Assembly (NCBI GenBank): GCA_900099715.1
Contig: FMTG01000009.1
Coordinates: 58,119 to 122,118 of the forward strand
DNA length: 64,000 nucleotides
Direction of reading: 5' to 3'
DNA from: Ruminococcaceae bacterium YRB3002
GTDB lineage: Bacteria; Bacillota; Clostridia; Saccharofermentanales; Saccharofermentanaceae
Positions 25,473-34,570 of this stretch are shown piece after piece; position 1 is the first letter of the stretch, and every line of letters begins with the position of its first letter. The notes below the pieces were generated by a model. That model was not told the DNA's origin, did no database searches, and saw only the letters and a program-made list of their open reading frames with translations. Made by a program: the position numbers and the translations under genes.

Positions 25473-26750
25473 ATGGTTAAGGCTATCGTAGGTGCAAACT
25501 GGGGAGATGAAGGCAAGGGTAAGATCACTGACCTTCTGGCAAATGAATCAGATATCGTCATAAGATTTCAGGGCGGTGCAAATGCAGGTCACACGATCAT
25601 TAATGATTACGGAAGATTTGCTCTGCATCTTATGCCTTCCGGTGCTTTCCACAAGAATATCGTAAATATCATCGGCAATGGTGTGGCTTTCAATGTTTCC
25701 AAGTTTATCGAGGAGTACAACGACTTGAAGGCTAAGGGTGTTGAGCCCAATGTAATGGTGTCTGACAGAGCACAGATCGTGATGCCGTATCATATCCTTC
25801 TATATCAGCTCGAAGAAGAGAGACTGGGAGGAAAGGCATTCGGTTCCACCAAGTCCGGCATCGCACCTTTCTACTCAGACAAGTATGCCAAGATCGGATT
25901 CCAGGTATGTGAGCTTTACGAAGACGAATCAGTACTGAAGGAGAAGATCGCGAGAGTACTTGAGATCAAGAATACGCTTATCGTTAATCTCTACCACAAG
26001 GATCCTATCGATCCTGACGAGATCTTCAATACCCTGATGGAATACAGGGAGATCGTAAGACCTTTTGTGGCAGACACACAGAGCTTCCTTTACGATGCAA
26101 TCAAGGCAGGCAAGAACATACTTCTCGAAGGCCAGCTTGGTTCCATGAAGGATCCTGATCACGGCATCTATCCCATGGTCACATCCTCATCGACTCTTGC
26201 CGGATTCGGTGCAGTGGGCGCCGGTATCCCTCCTTACGAGATAAAGGATATCGTGACAGTCGTTAAGGCATATTCATCTGCTGTCGGCGCCGGTGCTTTC
26301 GTGAGTGAGATCCTGGATCCCGACGAGGCTGAGGAACTCCGTAAGAGGGGCGGCGATAAGGGCGAGTATGGTGCTACCACAGGAAGGCCCAGAAGAGTCG
26401 GCTGGTTCGATGCCGTTGCATCACGTTACGGCTGCCGTGTTCAGGGTGCTACCGAAGTTGCTTTCACGGTCATGGATTGTCTCGGATATCTCGATGAGAT
26501 TCCCGTCTGTGTTGCATACGATATCGACGGTGAGATCACAAAGGACTTCCCTAATCCCACAAAGATCGACAGGGCTAAGCCCGTGCTGAAGAAGCTGCCC
26601 GGATGGAAGTGCGATATCAGAGGAATCACAGAATTCGATAAGCTTCCTAAGGAAGCACAGGATTACGTATTGTTTGTTGAGGAAGAACTTGGTGTTCACA
26701 TCTCCATCGTATCGACAGGCCCCGCGAGGGAAGAGATCATCAGGAGGTAA
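25473..26750 (+). CDS. purA: Adenylosuccinate synthetase
   Basis: 425 residues from ATG 25473, preceded by AGGAG at 8 bp. Starts MVKAIVGANWGDEGKGKITD, the GTP-binding loop; it also has GGANAGHTI, QLGSMKDPDHGIYPM and TGRPRRVGWFDA. It joins IMP and aspartate to adenylosuccinate with GTP, the first AMP-specific step. A TATAAT box lies near 25430. It clusters with guaA, giving both branches of purine synthesis here. Confidence 0.97.
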   Translation: MVKAIVGANWGDEGKGKITDLLANESDIVIRFQGGANAGHTIINDYGRFALHLMPSGAFHKNIVNIIGNGVAFNVSKFIEEYNDLKAKGVEPNVMVSDRAQIVMPYHILLYQLEEERLGGKAFGSTKSGIAPFYSDKYAKIGFQVCELYEDESVLKEKIARVLEIKNTLIVNLYHKDPIDPDEIFNTLMEYREIVRPFVADTQSFLYDAIKAGKNILLEGQLGSMKDPDHGIYPMVTSSSTLAGFGAVGAGIPPYEIKDIVTVVKAYSSAVGAGAFVSEILDPDEAEELRKRGGDKGEYGATTGRPRRVGWFDAVASRYGCRVQGATEVAFTVMDCLGYLDEIPVCVAYDIDGEITKDFPNPTKIDRAKPVLKKLPGWKCDIRGITEFDKLPKEAQDYVLFVEEELGVHISIVSTGPAREEIIRR

Positions 26751-27273
26751 GCTGCGGGCTTTCTCTCTTGCTGTGGCACTCATGGTCACAGCGCTGTCAG
26801 GATGCACCTACCGTGCGCAGGATGATCCCGGTATCGATATACAGTCATCCATCATGATCGAGAAGGAATACGATCCTTCCGCACCGCATATCGAGGACTT
26901 TGACATACTGATAAACAGCGAGGTCAACACGTATGAAGCGGGGATGAATTTCTGGAATCTTTACTTCTTCGATTCTGACCGTAATATCTACGTGGACGAG
27001 CCTTATCCGATCGGCACGAAAGCAATGATCCTGCAGGTGCACACCTTCAGCTACAACAAAGTCGGAGATGTATTCCTGTACGATGTCTATAAGGACGGAG
27101 AGCTCCTGTCGGAGCACAATGTCTTTACTAATCGAAATGACCTCGCAGACTACTGTGAGATAACATACAGCGGCGATGGAAAGGGTTTGGACAAAGGCAG
27201 ATACACTTTCGTGATATACGATGTGAATTCGACTTCGTCCATATGCTGTGTGGCATATTGCGTAGTACAGTGA
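26674..27273 (+). CDS. Putative lipoprotein between purA and guaA
   Basis: A secreted protein with a hydrophobic helix and lipobox ([16 protein letters not shown]) and about 150 mature residues, without a domain I recognise. The start is unresolved. The first conventional codon is TTG at 26674, inside purA. A CTG at 26752 lies 4 bp after a strong AGGAGG that also encodes the end of PurA, and would give a normal-length signal peptide. The mature part holds beta-strand-like stretches ([20 protein letters not shown]). It is packed tightly before guaA, probably on the same transcript. Confidence 0.7.
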   Translation: MLRKNLVFTSPSYRQAPRGKRSSGGKLRAFSLAVALMVTALSGCTYRAQDDPGIDIQSSIMIEKEYDPSAPHIEDFDILINSEVNTYEAGMNFWNLYFFDSDRNIYVDEPYPIGTKAMILQVHTFSYNKVGDVFLYDVYKDGELLSEHNVFTNRNDLADYCEITYSGDGKGLDKGRYTFVIYDVNSTSSICCVAYCVVQ

Positions 27274-27299
27274 AGAGCGTTTTTTGGAGGATATTATTT

Positions 27300-28838
27300 A
27301 TGAGAGAGAACATTATCGTTTTGGATTTTGGCGGACAGTACAACCAGCTGATCGCGAGAAGAGTACGTGAGTTATCGGTATACAGTGAAGTAATATCTTC
27401 AGATACCTCGATTGAGGAAATAAAGAAGATGAATCCCACGGGTATAATCCTCACAGGTGGTCCTGCTTCCGTATACGATGAGGACAGTCCCAAGTGCGAT
27501 CCTGAACTTTTTAATCTCGGTATACCGGTCCTCGGCATCTGCTACGGTGCACAGCTCATGAACTATCTCCTTGGAGGAACAGTTAAAAAGGCGGAAGTGC
27601 GTGAATATGGTCACACAGATGTAGATGTTGATAACTCTACGACATTGTTCAAGGGCGTATCTGACAAGACAGTCTGCTGGATGAGCCACACGGTCTATAT
27701 CGCTGAGGCAGCGCCCGGGTTTACGGTTACCGCACACACATCCGTATGTCCCGTTGCAGCCGCTCAGAACGAAGATAAGAAGCTCTATTGCGTACAATTC
27801 CATCCCGAGGTATCTCATACAGTTGAAGGAATGAAGATGCTTGAGAACTTCCTCAAGGAAGTATGCCATTGTAAGTGCGATTGGAAGATGGATTCATTTG
27901 TTGAGACATCCATCGCACAGATCAGAGAGAGAGTAGGAAATGGCCGCGTATTGTGCGCATTATCCGGCGGTGTTGATTCATCTGTTGCAGCAGTTTTGTT
28001 GTCCAAGGCTGTTGGCAAGCAGCTTACCTGCGTATTCGTTGACCACGGACTTCTCCGTAAGAATGAGGGCGATGAAGTTGAGGCGGTATTTGGCCCCAAC
28101 GGACCTTATGATTTGAACTTTATCAGAGTCAATGCACAGCAGAGATTCTACGACAAGCTCGCAGGTGTTGAAGAGCCTGAGAAGAAGCGTAAGATCATCG
28201 GTGAAGAGTTCATAAGAGTCTTCGAAGAAGAGGCCAAAAAGATCGGTGCAGTCGACTTCCTCGTACAGGGTACGATCTATCCTGACGTCATTGAATCAGG
28301 TCTCGGCAAGAGTGCCGTTATCAAGTCACATCACAATGTCGGAGGACTTCCTGACTACGTTGATTTCAAGGAAATAATCGAGCCTTTGCGTCTGCTCTTC
28401 AAGGACGAAGTACGTAAGGCAGGATTGGAGCTCGGAATCCCCGAGAACCTCGTTTTCCGTCAGCCGTTCCCCGGCCCCGGACTTGCTATCCGTATCATTG
28501 GTGAGGTAACAGAGCAGAAGGTAAAACTCGTTCAGGATGCAGACTATATCTTCCGTCAGGAGATGGCCCGCTCAGGTTACGACAAGGTCGCAAACCAGTT
28601 CTTCGTAGCGCTTTCCAACATGCGTTCAGTCGGCTGCATGGGCGATGAGAGAACGTATGATTATGCATGCGTTATCCGTGCAGTTACTACGACTGACTTT
28701 ATGACAGCCGAGTTCGCAGAGCTCCCGTGGAGTCTGATCGGCAGAGTATCGTCGAGGATCGTCAACGAGGTCAAGGGCATTAACAGAGTGCTGTATGACT
28801 GCACGGGGAAGCCGCCGGCAACGATAGAACTCGAATAG
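27300..28838 (+). CDS. guaA: GMP synthase (glutamine-hydrolysing)
   Basis: 512 residues from ATG 27300 behind GGAGG. Class I glutamine amidotransferase domain: nucleophile in GICYGAQ and His-Glu in FHPEVSH. ATP pyrophosphatase loop [12 protein letters not shown]. Ends with the conserved [10 protein letters not shown]. It converts XMP to GMP. Its last codons (GAACTCGAATA) are the integration site of the mobile element that follows; integration left the coding end intact with TAG as stop. Confidence 0.97.
   Translation: MRENIIVLDFGGQYNQLIARRVRELSVYSEVISSDTSIEEIKKMNPTGIILTGGPASVYDEDSPKCDPELFNLGIPVLGICYGAQLMNYLLGGTVKKAEVREYGHTDVDVDNSTTLFKGVSDKTVCWMSHTVYIAEAAPGFTVTAHTSVCPVAAAQNEDKKLYCVQFHPEVSHTVEGMKMLENFLKEVCHCKCDWKMDSFVETSIAQIRERVGNGRVLCALSGGVDSSVAAVLLSKAVGKQLTCVFVDHGLLRKNEGDEVEAVFGPNGPYDLNFIRVNAQQRFYDKLAGVEEPEKKRKIIGEEFIRVFEEEAKKIGAVDFLVQGTIYPDVIESGLGKSAVIKSHHNVGGLPDYVDFKEIIEPLRLLFKDEVRKAGLELGIPENLVFRQPFPGPGLAIRIIGEVTEQKVKLVQDADYIFRQEMARSGYDKVANQFFVALSNMRSVGCMGDERTYDYACVIRAVTTTDFMTAEFAELPWSLIGRVSSRIVNEVKGINRVLYDCTGKPPATIELE
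28826..28837 (+). repeat. attL core repeat at guaA end
   Basis: AGAACTCGAATA, the last codons of guaA; the same 12 bp recurs at 54053-54064. Confidence 0.72.
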
Positions 28839-28851
28839 TCTATAAACCTTG

Positions 28852-28884
28852 GAAAGCCCCAATCTACGGGGCTTTCACTTTTTT
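28852..28884 (+). terminator. Terminator after guaA, supplied by the element
   Basis: GAAAGCCCC (28852-28860) pairs with GGGGCTTTC (28868-28876), followed by ACTTTTTT. Confidence 0.9.
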
Positions 28885-28885
28885 A

Positions 28886-28905
28886 TGTTCCCAAAATGTT
28901 CCCAA
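28886..28905 (+). repeat. Left arm-type direct repeats
   Basis: TGTTCCCAA at 28886-28894 and 28897-28905, spaced by 2 bp. A near-identical pair sits near the right end of the element. Confidence 0.6.
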
Positions 28906-28920
28906 GATTTGAACTTGAGG

Positions 28921-29883
28921 TCAATGGGAGAATAATTTGATTTCGTCTTTTATGTCGTTGCAGTATGTCTTGAGGTCGGATTCGAATCCTTCTTCAAAAG
29001 CATCGAGTGAATATTCGCTCTGACCTTCTCTGTTCTCATAATGCCTTATAAAGTCATTAATGAGATTAACGATCACACTGAAGGAACTTACCTCTACATA
29101 ATATGTAATAGAGAAAGATCCGTCCGGCATCTGCATGTCGGTATATGTCTTTGCGCCGAGCTTCTCCCAATACATAAACTCAGCGAGGAATTGTGCAAAT
29201 AGCTTCTTTGCTTCATCTGTCGTCGGATTCAGGAGTTCATTAACCTTGAATGTGAATCCGTTAGCAAGCACTCCCTGAGATATATGCTTTGTCCTTGTAG
29301 AAAGGGAGACCCCGGATTCTACTATCTTCCTCAGGAGTCTTACTATATCTGATGTTGTCTCAGCATAAGACCCCTTGTAAGAAGATACGGACTTCTTGTA
29401 GAAGTTACTTATCTCTTCCTCTTTTTTAGCATAGTAATCATTAATATCAGTTACGAAGTGAGACTTCCATATTTCATAATCATGCACATCTTTCGGATCG
29501 TCCGATAAAGCATCCTTCTTGTCTTTCCATGCTGTCAGGAAGCTGATTAACGTTTCCAGATCCCTGTCGGAATCGTCGAAGACTATGGATGTCTTACCAT
29601 CTTTCTTTTCAATCTTAAGACCATATTTCTCTTCCAATTCGAAAAGAACATACATTATGTCTGCAAAGGAAGATATCTCCACATCAGAGATTGCTTCAAG
29701 ATCTATATTCAGGGCTTCAGCGATCTTTGCTCGGATATCCGCCTTAGGAGCCATAGCATCGCTCTCATACTTTCTCATCCTCGAATCGGCTGTAGCAGCA
29801 GAGAATCCGACCTTCATTCCCAGTTCTTTCTGGGACATATCGTGGAGCTGCCTGTATTTCCTGATCTTGTTACCTAATTTCAT
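28921..29883 (-). CDS. XRE-family helix-turn-helix regulator of the element
   Basis: 320 residues from ATG 29883, which follows GAGGTG; a GTG four codons earlier is the alternative. An N-terminal HTH (residues ~1-65: IRKYRQLHDMSQKELGMKVG, ADSRMRKYESD) is followed by a ~250-residue helical region of unknown function. It is divergent from the excisionase/integrase genes, with half-sites in the shared intergenic region that it could bind. Probable role: control of excision and transfer. Confidence 0.82.
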   Translation of the reverse strand: MKLGNKIRKYRQLHDMSQKELGMKVGFSAATADSRMRKYESDAMAPKADIRAKIAEALNIDLEAISDVEISSFADIMYVLFELEEKYGLKIEKKDGKTSIVFDDSDRDLETLISFLTAWKDKKDALSDDPKDVHDYEIWKSHFVTDINDYYAKKEEEISNFYKKSVSSYKGSYAETTSDIVRLLRKIVESGVSLSTRTKHISQGVLANGFTFKVNELLNPTTDEAKKLFAQFLAEFMYWEKLGAKTYTDMQMPDGSFSITYYVEVSSFSVIVNLINDFIRHYENREGQSEYSLDAFEEGFESDLKTYCNDIKDEIKLFSH

Positions 29884-29964
29884 ATCCGAAAGCACCTCGT
29901 TTGTGTAGAAATCATGTCCTCATTATACCACATCAGACCTAAATAGGAAGACCAGATTGATTAA

Positions 29965-30051
29965 AACAGACATAAAAATATGACTAAAAGCATTGACAGA
30001 CAATTTTCGAGGGTGTATTATTCATCCAACCGATACAAAAATATGTCTGTT
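29965..30051 (+). promoter_or_regulatory. Promoter of the excisionase/integrase operon with inverted half-sites
   Basis: TTGACA (29993-29998) and TATTAT (30016-30021) with a 17-bp spacer. AACAGACAT (29965-29973) and its inverse ATGTCTGTT (30043-30051) bracket the promoter; these are good candidates for the divergent XRE repressor. Confidence 0.65.
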
Positions 30052-30078
30052 AACAGGACAGACAGGAAGGAGAAAACA

Positions 30079-30276
30079 ATGAATAAAGAAAAAGAACCCC
30101 TTTTTATAGGAGTAGACACAGTAATGTTTGATCTCGGCGTATCCAGAGCAAAGGCTTACGACGTGATCAAAGAGCTTAATGAAGCACTTAAGAAAGAACA
30201 CCCCAAGGCGATAGTCGTCGCGGGGAAGGTAAACCGCATTTGGTACGAAGAGGCCTGCTTGAGAGGGGATGGTTAA
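30079..30276 (+). CDS. Excisionase-like small DNA-binding protein
   Basis: 65 residues from ATG 30079 behind AGGAAGGAG. Sequence FIGVDTVMFDLGVSRAKAYD reads as a MerR/excisionase-type winged helix, followed by a basic tail (KVNRIWYEEACLRG). It sits directly before the integrase, the usual place for a recombination directionality factor. Confidence 0.75.
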   Translation: MNKEKEPLFIGVDTVMFDLGVSRAKAYDVIKELNEALKKEHPKAIVVAGKVNRIWYEEACLRGDG

Positions 30277-30278
30277 AG

Positions 30279-31376
30279 ATGGCAGTATCAAAAGATAACG
30301 GTAACGGATATGACGGCAGGAAATGGAAAGTTTCCTGCTACTACACCGACTGGACCGGCGAACGCAAAAGACACGTTAAGAGAGGCTTCGATACAAGGAA
30401 AGAAGCCCTTGAGTATGAGCACATCTTCTTAGCCAAGAAATCCAAAGATATCAATATGAGCTTCGGCTCCTTTATCGATATCTATATGGAAGATGTAAAG
30501 CCCCAGCTTAAGAAAAGCACCCTTGCTAATAAGACGCAGCTCATAGAGATGCACATCAGACCTTACTTTCAAAATCTCAGCCTTGCGGAGATCACATCAA
30601 CACATATCCTTCAGTGGCAAAATGAGCTTCTTAAAAAGCGCGATGCTGATGGTAAGGGATATGCCGATACGTATCTTAGGACGATCAACAACCAGCTTAC
30701 CGCGATTTTCAATCACGCAGTCAAGTATTACGATCTTCCGAAGAATCCGTGTTATGCACATAGGAAACTGGGCAAATCGGAAGCACAGGAAATGCTCTTC
30801 TGGACGAAGGATGAATATCTGAAGTTTGCGGATATCATTAAGGACAAGCCGATGTCATATTACTGTTTCCAGATTCTGTTCTGGACGGGCATCCGTGAAG
30901 GTGAACTGCTCGCTCTTACAAGAGCGGATTTCGATCTCGAGAAGAGAACTCTCCGTATCAACAAAACTTATCAGGTCGTAAACGGTGAGGAGATGATCAC
31001 ATCTCCAAAGACTGAGAAGAGCAACCGTACAATCGAACTTCCGCAGTTTCTCTGTGATGAGATGCAGGATTACTTTGAGTCGATATATAGGATCACACCT
31101 GACAGCCGTCTATTTCCGGTCAGTAAACATTATCTCCATTCCGAAATGAATAGGGGATCGAAAGCGGCAGGTGTAAAGCGAATCAGGATACACGACTTGA
31201 GACACTCGAGTTGTGCACTCCTAATCGAACTCGGGTATTCCCCGATACAGATTGCAGAAAGACTCGGACACGAATGCAGCACTGTCACGGAGCGGTATTC
31301 ACACCTTTATCCGTCGGTACAACGCAACATGGCAGACAAGCTAAATGACACATTTATCACATCACAGGAGGACTAA
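30279..31376 (+). CDS. Tyrosine recombinase (integrase)
   Basis: 365 residues from ATG 30279. It has an AP2-like arm-binding N-terminus, a SAM-like core-binding domain (FGSFIDIYMEDVKPQL) and a catalytic domain with Arg in GIREGELLAL, His-x-x-Arg in HDLRHS, His in LGHECS and Tyr in ERYSHLY. All catalytic residues are present, so it should be active. It would carry out integration at the guaA 3' end and excision. Confidence 0.95.
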   Translation: MAVSKDNGNGYDGRKWKVSCYYTDWTGERKRHVKRGFDTRKEALEYEHIFLAKKSKDINMSFGSFIDIYMEDVKPQLKKSTLANKTQLIEMHIRPYFQNLSLAEITSTHILQWQNELLKKRDADGKGYADTYLRTINNQLTAIFNHAVKYYDLPKNPCYAHRKLGKSEAQEMLFWTKDEYLKFADIIKDKPMSYYCFQILFWTGIREGELLALTRADFDLEKRTLRINKTYQVVNGEEMITSPKTEKSNRTIELPQFLCDEMQDYFESIYRITPDSRLFPVSKHYLHSEMNRGSKAAGVKRIRIHDLRHSSCALLIELGYSPIQIAERLGHECSTVTERYSHLYPSVQRNMADKLNDTFITSQED

Positions 31377-31379
31377 CAG

Positions 31380-31745
31380 ATGGGCAAGTATTACGGAAAC
31401 GTTGAGGTTAAGACAAAGAAACCTAAGAAGAAAAAGAACGAACACAACAGGTACAGAAATGTGATTAAGAATTTCCGGGTGACACCGAAGGAAAGAGACT
31501 TGATCGAGGCAAGGCTTGCAGTAACCGGGATGAAGAGTTCAACGTTCTTCATCCAGAGCTGCCTATACCAAAAGATCCTTGTCAAAGGCAACATACGAAC
31601 CTTCTCAGTTATGAAAGACACACTTCGTGACTTGACAGAGAAGATCGACAGAAATCCTGATCTGACTCGGCTCGATCCGATTGATGCGGAGAGGCTGAAG
31701 ACGATTTTGGAAATAACAAACTACCTGTTCGGAGAAAGGAGGTAA
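31380..31745 (+). CDS. MobC-like mobilization accessory protein
   Basis: 121 residues. A very basic start (VKTKKPKKKKNEHNRYRNV) is followed by a ribbon-helix-helix-like segment (FRVTPKERDLIEARLAVTGM, SSTFFIQSCL), then helices, matching relaxosome proteins that assist the relaxase at oriT. It lies between integrase and DUF3847-like genes on the same transcript. Confidence 0.75.
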   Translation: MGKYYGNVEVKTKKPKKKKNEHNRYRNVIKNFRVTPKERDLIEARLAVTGMKSSTFFIQSCLYQKILVKGNIRTFSVMKDTLRDLTEKIDRNPDLTRLDPIDAERLKTILEITNYLFGERR

Positions 31746-31751
31746 CAGACC

Positions 31752-32045
31752 ATGGCACAGAGAACTTACGACGAACGTATTGACGAACTTCGGAAGAAGC
31801 AGGATCAGCTTAAGGCTCAAGAGAGAGATCTTAAGAAGAGACAGTCCGCGGATGAACGCAAGAAGCGCACCAGAAGACTTATCGAACTCGGCGGGATCGT
31901 AGAGTCTGTTTTAGGCAGACCCACCGTTGATGAAGACAAGATCCGATTCCTGAATTTTCTTAAGAAGCAGGAGACCAACGGCAACTTCTTCACTAAAGCG
32001 ATGAACGGAAAGGACCAAAAGAGTGAGAACAATGCTGAAGGTTAA
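31752..32045 (+). CDS. DUF3847/TraD-like small mobilization protein
   Basis: 97 residues. An N-terminal coiled coil (ERIDELRKKQDQLKAQERDL) precedes RRLIELGGIVESVLGRPTVD and FLNFLKKQETNG, the shared block of small proteins found before MobA/MobL relaxases in Bacillota. The role in transfer is not defined. Confidence 0.7.
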   Translation: MAQRTYDERIDELRKKQDQLKAQERDLKKRQSADERKKRTRRLIELGGIVESVLGRPTVDEDKIRFLNFLKKQETNGNFFTKAMNGKDQKSENNAEG

Positions 32046-32062
32046 GGCGTACACTATCCCAT

Positions 32063-32120
32063 CCCTTAACTTGTTAAGGGCGCACTTATATGTGGGCGGG
32101 GCCCACATTACAGTGCGCTC
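32063..32120 (-). other. oriT of MOBQ (RSF1010-like) type
   Basis: On the minus strand, TAAGTGCGCCCTTAA (32074-32088) matches the known MOBQ nick-region consensus TAAGTGCGCCCT. Just 5' of it is a perfect inverted repeat, ATGTGGGC-CCC-GCCCACAT (32090-32108), with flanking GCGCACT/AGTGCGC extending the stem, as in RSF1010-type origins. On the other side lies the 18-bp palindrome CCCTTAACTTGTTAAGGG (32063-32080). The relaxase gene starts 150 bp away. Confidence 0.8.
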
Positions 32121-32267
32121 TCCGAGGGGTCTTATGCAGACGGCACCAAAGGGCTTTGCCCTCTTGGAAACCCACAAGGACGCTTCGCTCCTTGACCTAG
32201 ACCAAGTTTCACTTGGACGGAGTCTTGCAGACAGCATTTTATCTCGCAATGAAAGGAGAAACGGAAG

Positions 32268-33749
32268 ATGGCGATATACCATTGCTCGATAAAGATAATC
32301 AGTCGTGCGGGTGGCAGATCCGCTGTAGCTTCTGCCGCTTACAGATCCGGCGAGAAGTTGTATAACGATGAGACCGGCATTACGCACGACTTCACCCGCA
32401 AGGGCGGTATTATCCTTTGCGAGATCATGCTTCCTCCCAATGCTCCTGAGCGTTATAAGAACCGCGAAGTTTTGTGGAACGAAGTGCAGCAGATCGAGAA
32501 AAGATCTGACGCTCAGTTCGCCCGTGAGATCGAAGTTGCCCTGCCTGCCGAGATGAGTCGCGAAGAACAGATCGAATGTGTCAGGAGTTTCATTCAGGAC
32601 AACTTCGTAAGCGAAGGCATGATCGCTGATTGGGCGTTGCACGACAAAGGCGACGGTAATCCTCATGCACATATTATGTTGACGTTAAGAGGTTTCGATG
32701 AGCATGAGAAGTGGCTTCAGAAACAGAAGTCCGTTTTCGCAAACAGCAGGGACGATAAAGGCAGACCGGTTTATGATCCGTCACTGCCATCTTACGATCC
32801 GAGGAACAAGGAAGAGACTTCTCAGTATCGCATACCTCAGCTTGATGAAAACGGTGATCAGAAAACAAGAGTCAGAGAAGGTAAAGGAACTGAATATCTC
32901 TGGGAGAAGATATCGATCCCGGCAAACGATTGGAACGAACACTCGAAAGCGGAACTTTGGAGATCGTCTTGGGCGGAACACTGTAATAGATATCTCAAGC
33001 CGGAAGAACGGATTGATCACAGAAGTTATGCAAGACAAGGAATAGATAAGGAACCGACGATTCACGAAGGCGTTGTCGCAAGACAGATGGAAAGGGAAGG
33101 AAAAGTTGCCGACAGATGTCAGATGAATAGAGAGATCAAGGAGCGGAACTCCATAGGGGAACAGATACGAAAGATCGCGGAAGAAATCACAAAACTTATA
33201 ACAGAGAAAGCGAGGTCGATTTATGAACGATACAAAGAATTTAGAAGAAATCTTGGAGATCCTGAAGGTGCAGGAAAAGATGCAGGATATCCTGGAGCAG
33301 CAGCAGACAGAGATAGATTCTTTGAAAGAACAGCTGGAAGAATCACTGCAATTAAACGATCAGCTGACGAGACAGAACAGGAAATTGCAAGAACAGATAA
33401 ACGCATTGAGCAATTAAAGGCAGCAATAAAAGCGAAGGAGGAATCCATAAGTGAACGATTCAGAAGACTTAAAGAAAGAAGATCTGCTTACCATGATGGA
33501 GCAGATGCAGGATCAGCTGGATCTGGAGAAGGAGGAGCGCTCCAAAGCACAAGAGAAGATATCGACTCTTTCCTCAGAGAACTCAAGACTCAGGAGAGAG
33601 CTTCAGAAGAAAAGCGAGACGATAGTATCTCTAAACGAGAAGATCGAGAGCTTAAGCAAAAGCGATCTGCAACTTCAAAAGAGCGAGGCGATGATGCAAG
33701 AAGCATTGAAGCTCCAAAGAGAAGCAGAGGACAAGGTCTCAGCCTGTAA
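32268..33749 (+). CDS. MobA/MobL-type relaxase (MOBQ)
   Basis: 493 residues. Relaxase domain: SAVASAAYRSGEKLYNDETG carries the likely catalytic Tyr, and HDKGDGNPHAHIMLTLR carries the metal-binding His triad. The C-terminal ~170 residues are low-complexity, charged and helical. Start ATG behind GAAAGGAG. It would nick the oriT at 32063-32120. Its last ~500 bp are overlapped by two frames of another reading phase (33223-33417 and 33451 on), which may explain the biased C-terminal composition. Confidence 0.92.
   Translation: MAIYHCSIKIISRAGGRSAVASAAYRSGEKLYNDETGITHDFTRKGGIILCEIMLPPNAPERYKNREVLWNEVQQIEKRSDAQFAREIEVALPAEMSREEQIECVRSFIQDNFVSEGMIADWALHDKGDGNPHAHIMLTLRGFDEHEKWLQKQKSVFANSRDDKGRPVYDPSLPSYDPRNKEETSQYRIPQLDENGDQKTRVREGKGTEYLWEKISIPANDWNEHSKAELWRSSWAEHCNRYLKPEERIDHRSYARQGIDKEPTIHEGVVARQMEREGKVADRCQMNREIKERNSIGEQIRKIAEEITKLITEKARSIYERYKEFRRNLGDPEGAGKDAGYPGAAADRDRFFERTAGRITAIKRSADETEQEIARTDKRIEQLKAAIKAKEESISERFRRLKERRSAYHDGADAGSAGSGEGGALQSTREDIDSFLRELKTQERASEEKRDDSISKREDRELKQKRSATSKERGDDARSIEAPKRSRGQGLSL
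33223..33417 (+). CDS. Small coiled-coil protein encoded inside the relaxase gene
   Basis: 64 residues (NLEEILEILKVQEKMQDILE ... LKEQLEESLQLNDQL), a nearly continuous coiled coil in frame +1 relative to the relaxase. The ATG follows GAGGTCG, a weak ribosome site. It could be real or an earlier part of the frame that continues at 33451. It is kept because the next gene in the same frame is clearly coding and has the same character. Confidence 0.4.
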   Translation: MNDTKNLEEILEILKVQEKMQDILEQQQTEIDSLKEQLEESLQLNDQLTRQNRKLQEQINALSN

Positions 33750-34428
33750 CAGACGGGCTGAGATACTTACTGCTCGTGAAAGCAAAGTAAGTGATCGTGA
33801 AGATAATCTTGATCGCGAGATAAAGAGCAAAGCCGAGAATATGATCAAGTCAGATCGTCAGAGATTGGAGTGGGAGTACAAGTCGAAAGCGTCAGCAATT
33901 ACCAAGAAGTACGATACCATGACCAAGACATATTATGTTGAACTTGTTTCTCTCGTGATATTCAGTCTGATTGCTTCATTATCACAGATTTGGAAGGAGC
34001 CGGTGATAATTGAGGATGTGACAGATTTCTTCTCTGGGCTTTGGAATATATTATTAACCGGTTATGGACTTGCAAAATATGCAGGCCGTAATATCGCAGG
34101 GGTGGCGGAAGCGATAAATAACCCGACCGCATCTGCGATCGTATATTGGGTAATATGCATACTTGTAATCGTTGCGATAATCGGTGCTGTCGGAGCGGGT
34201 ATAGTGTATATCTCATATAGATATGCTACTTATATGAGAGAACACCAGTGGGACAGGCATACTGTAATTGTGGTAGTTGCCGATCTTGCGGTTACTATGT
34301 TTCTCGCCGGAGAGATAAGTAGTGTTATACCGGTAAATCTGATATTGATGCAGATACTGTTGTTTTTGGGGTATTCGGGGGTTAGAGCGTGGATACAACA
34401 TTCACAAAGAACGCAGTCCTACTTTTGA
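33451..34428 (+). CDS. Coiled-coil membrane protein overlapping the relaxase gene
   Basis: 325 residues starting at GTG 33451 behind GGAGG. The N-terminal 160 residues are coiled coil (DQLDLEKEERSKAQEKISTL and onward) and the rest holds about four transmembrane helices (residues ~165-183, 225-255, 275-295, 297-313). The first 100 codons overlap the relaxase in another frame. No family recognised; comparable membrane proteins follow relaxases on other mobilizable elements. Possible role: transfer, entry exclusion or anchoring. Confidence 0.72.
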   Translation: MNDSEDLKKEDLLTMMEQMQDQLDLEKEERSKAQEKISTLSSENSRLRRELQKKSETIVSLNEKIESLSKSDLQLQKSEAMMQEALKLQREAEDKVSACNRRAEILTARESKVSDREDNLDREIKSKAENMIKSDRQRLEWEYKSKASAITKKYDTMTKTYYVELVSLVIFSLIASLSQIWKEPVIIEDVTDFFSGLWNILLTGYGLAKYAGRNIAGVAEAINNPTASAIVYWVICILVIVAIIGAVGAGIVYISYRYATYMREHQWDRHTVIVVVADLAVTMFLAGEISSVIPVNLILMQILLFLGYSGVRAWIQHSQRTQSYF

Positions 34429-34570
34429 TTGTGAAAAACTTGGACCTTGTTGACTATTTTGTAATCAATTCCATATTTGTTAATAGAAAACTCTTGACGG
34501 ATTTAGGAGAACGTTGTACTCTATTCGCTGTTAGAGAACAGTGTTCATTTTAAAGGGTGTAAGAAAGCAG

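Noticed and set aside
32023..32292. An 89-codon plus-strand frame between the DUF3847-like gene and the relaxase
   Set aside because: It reads through the oriT inverted repeats and lacks a protein-like composition.
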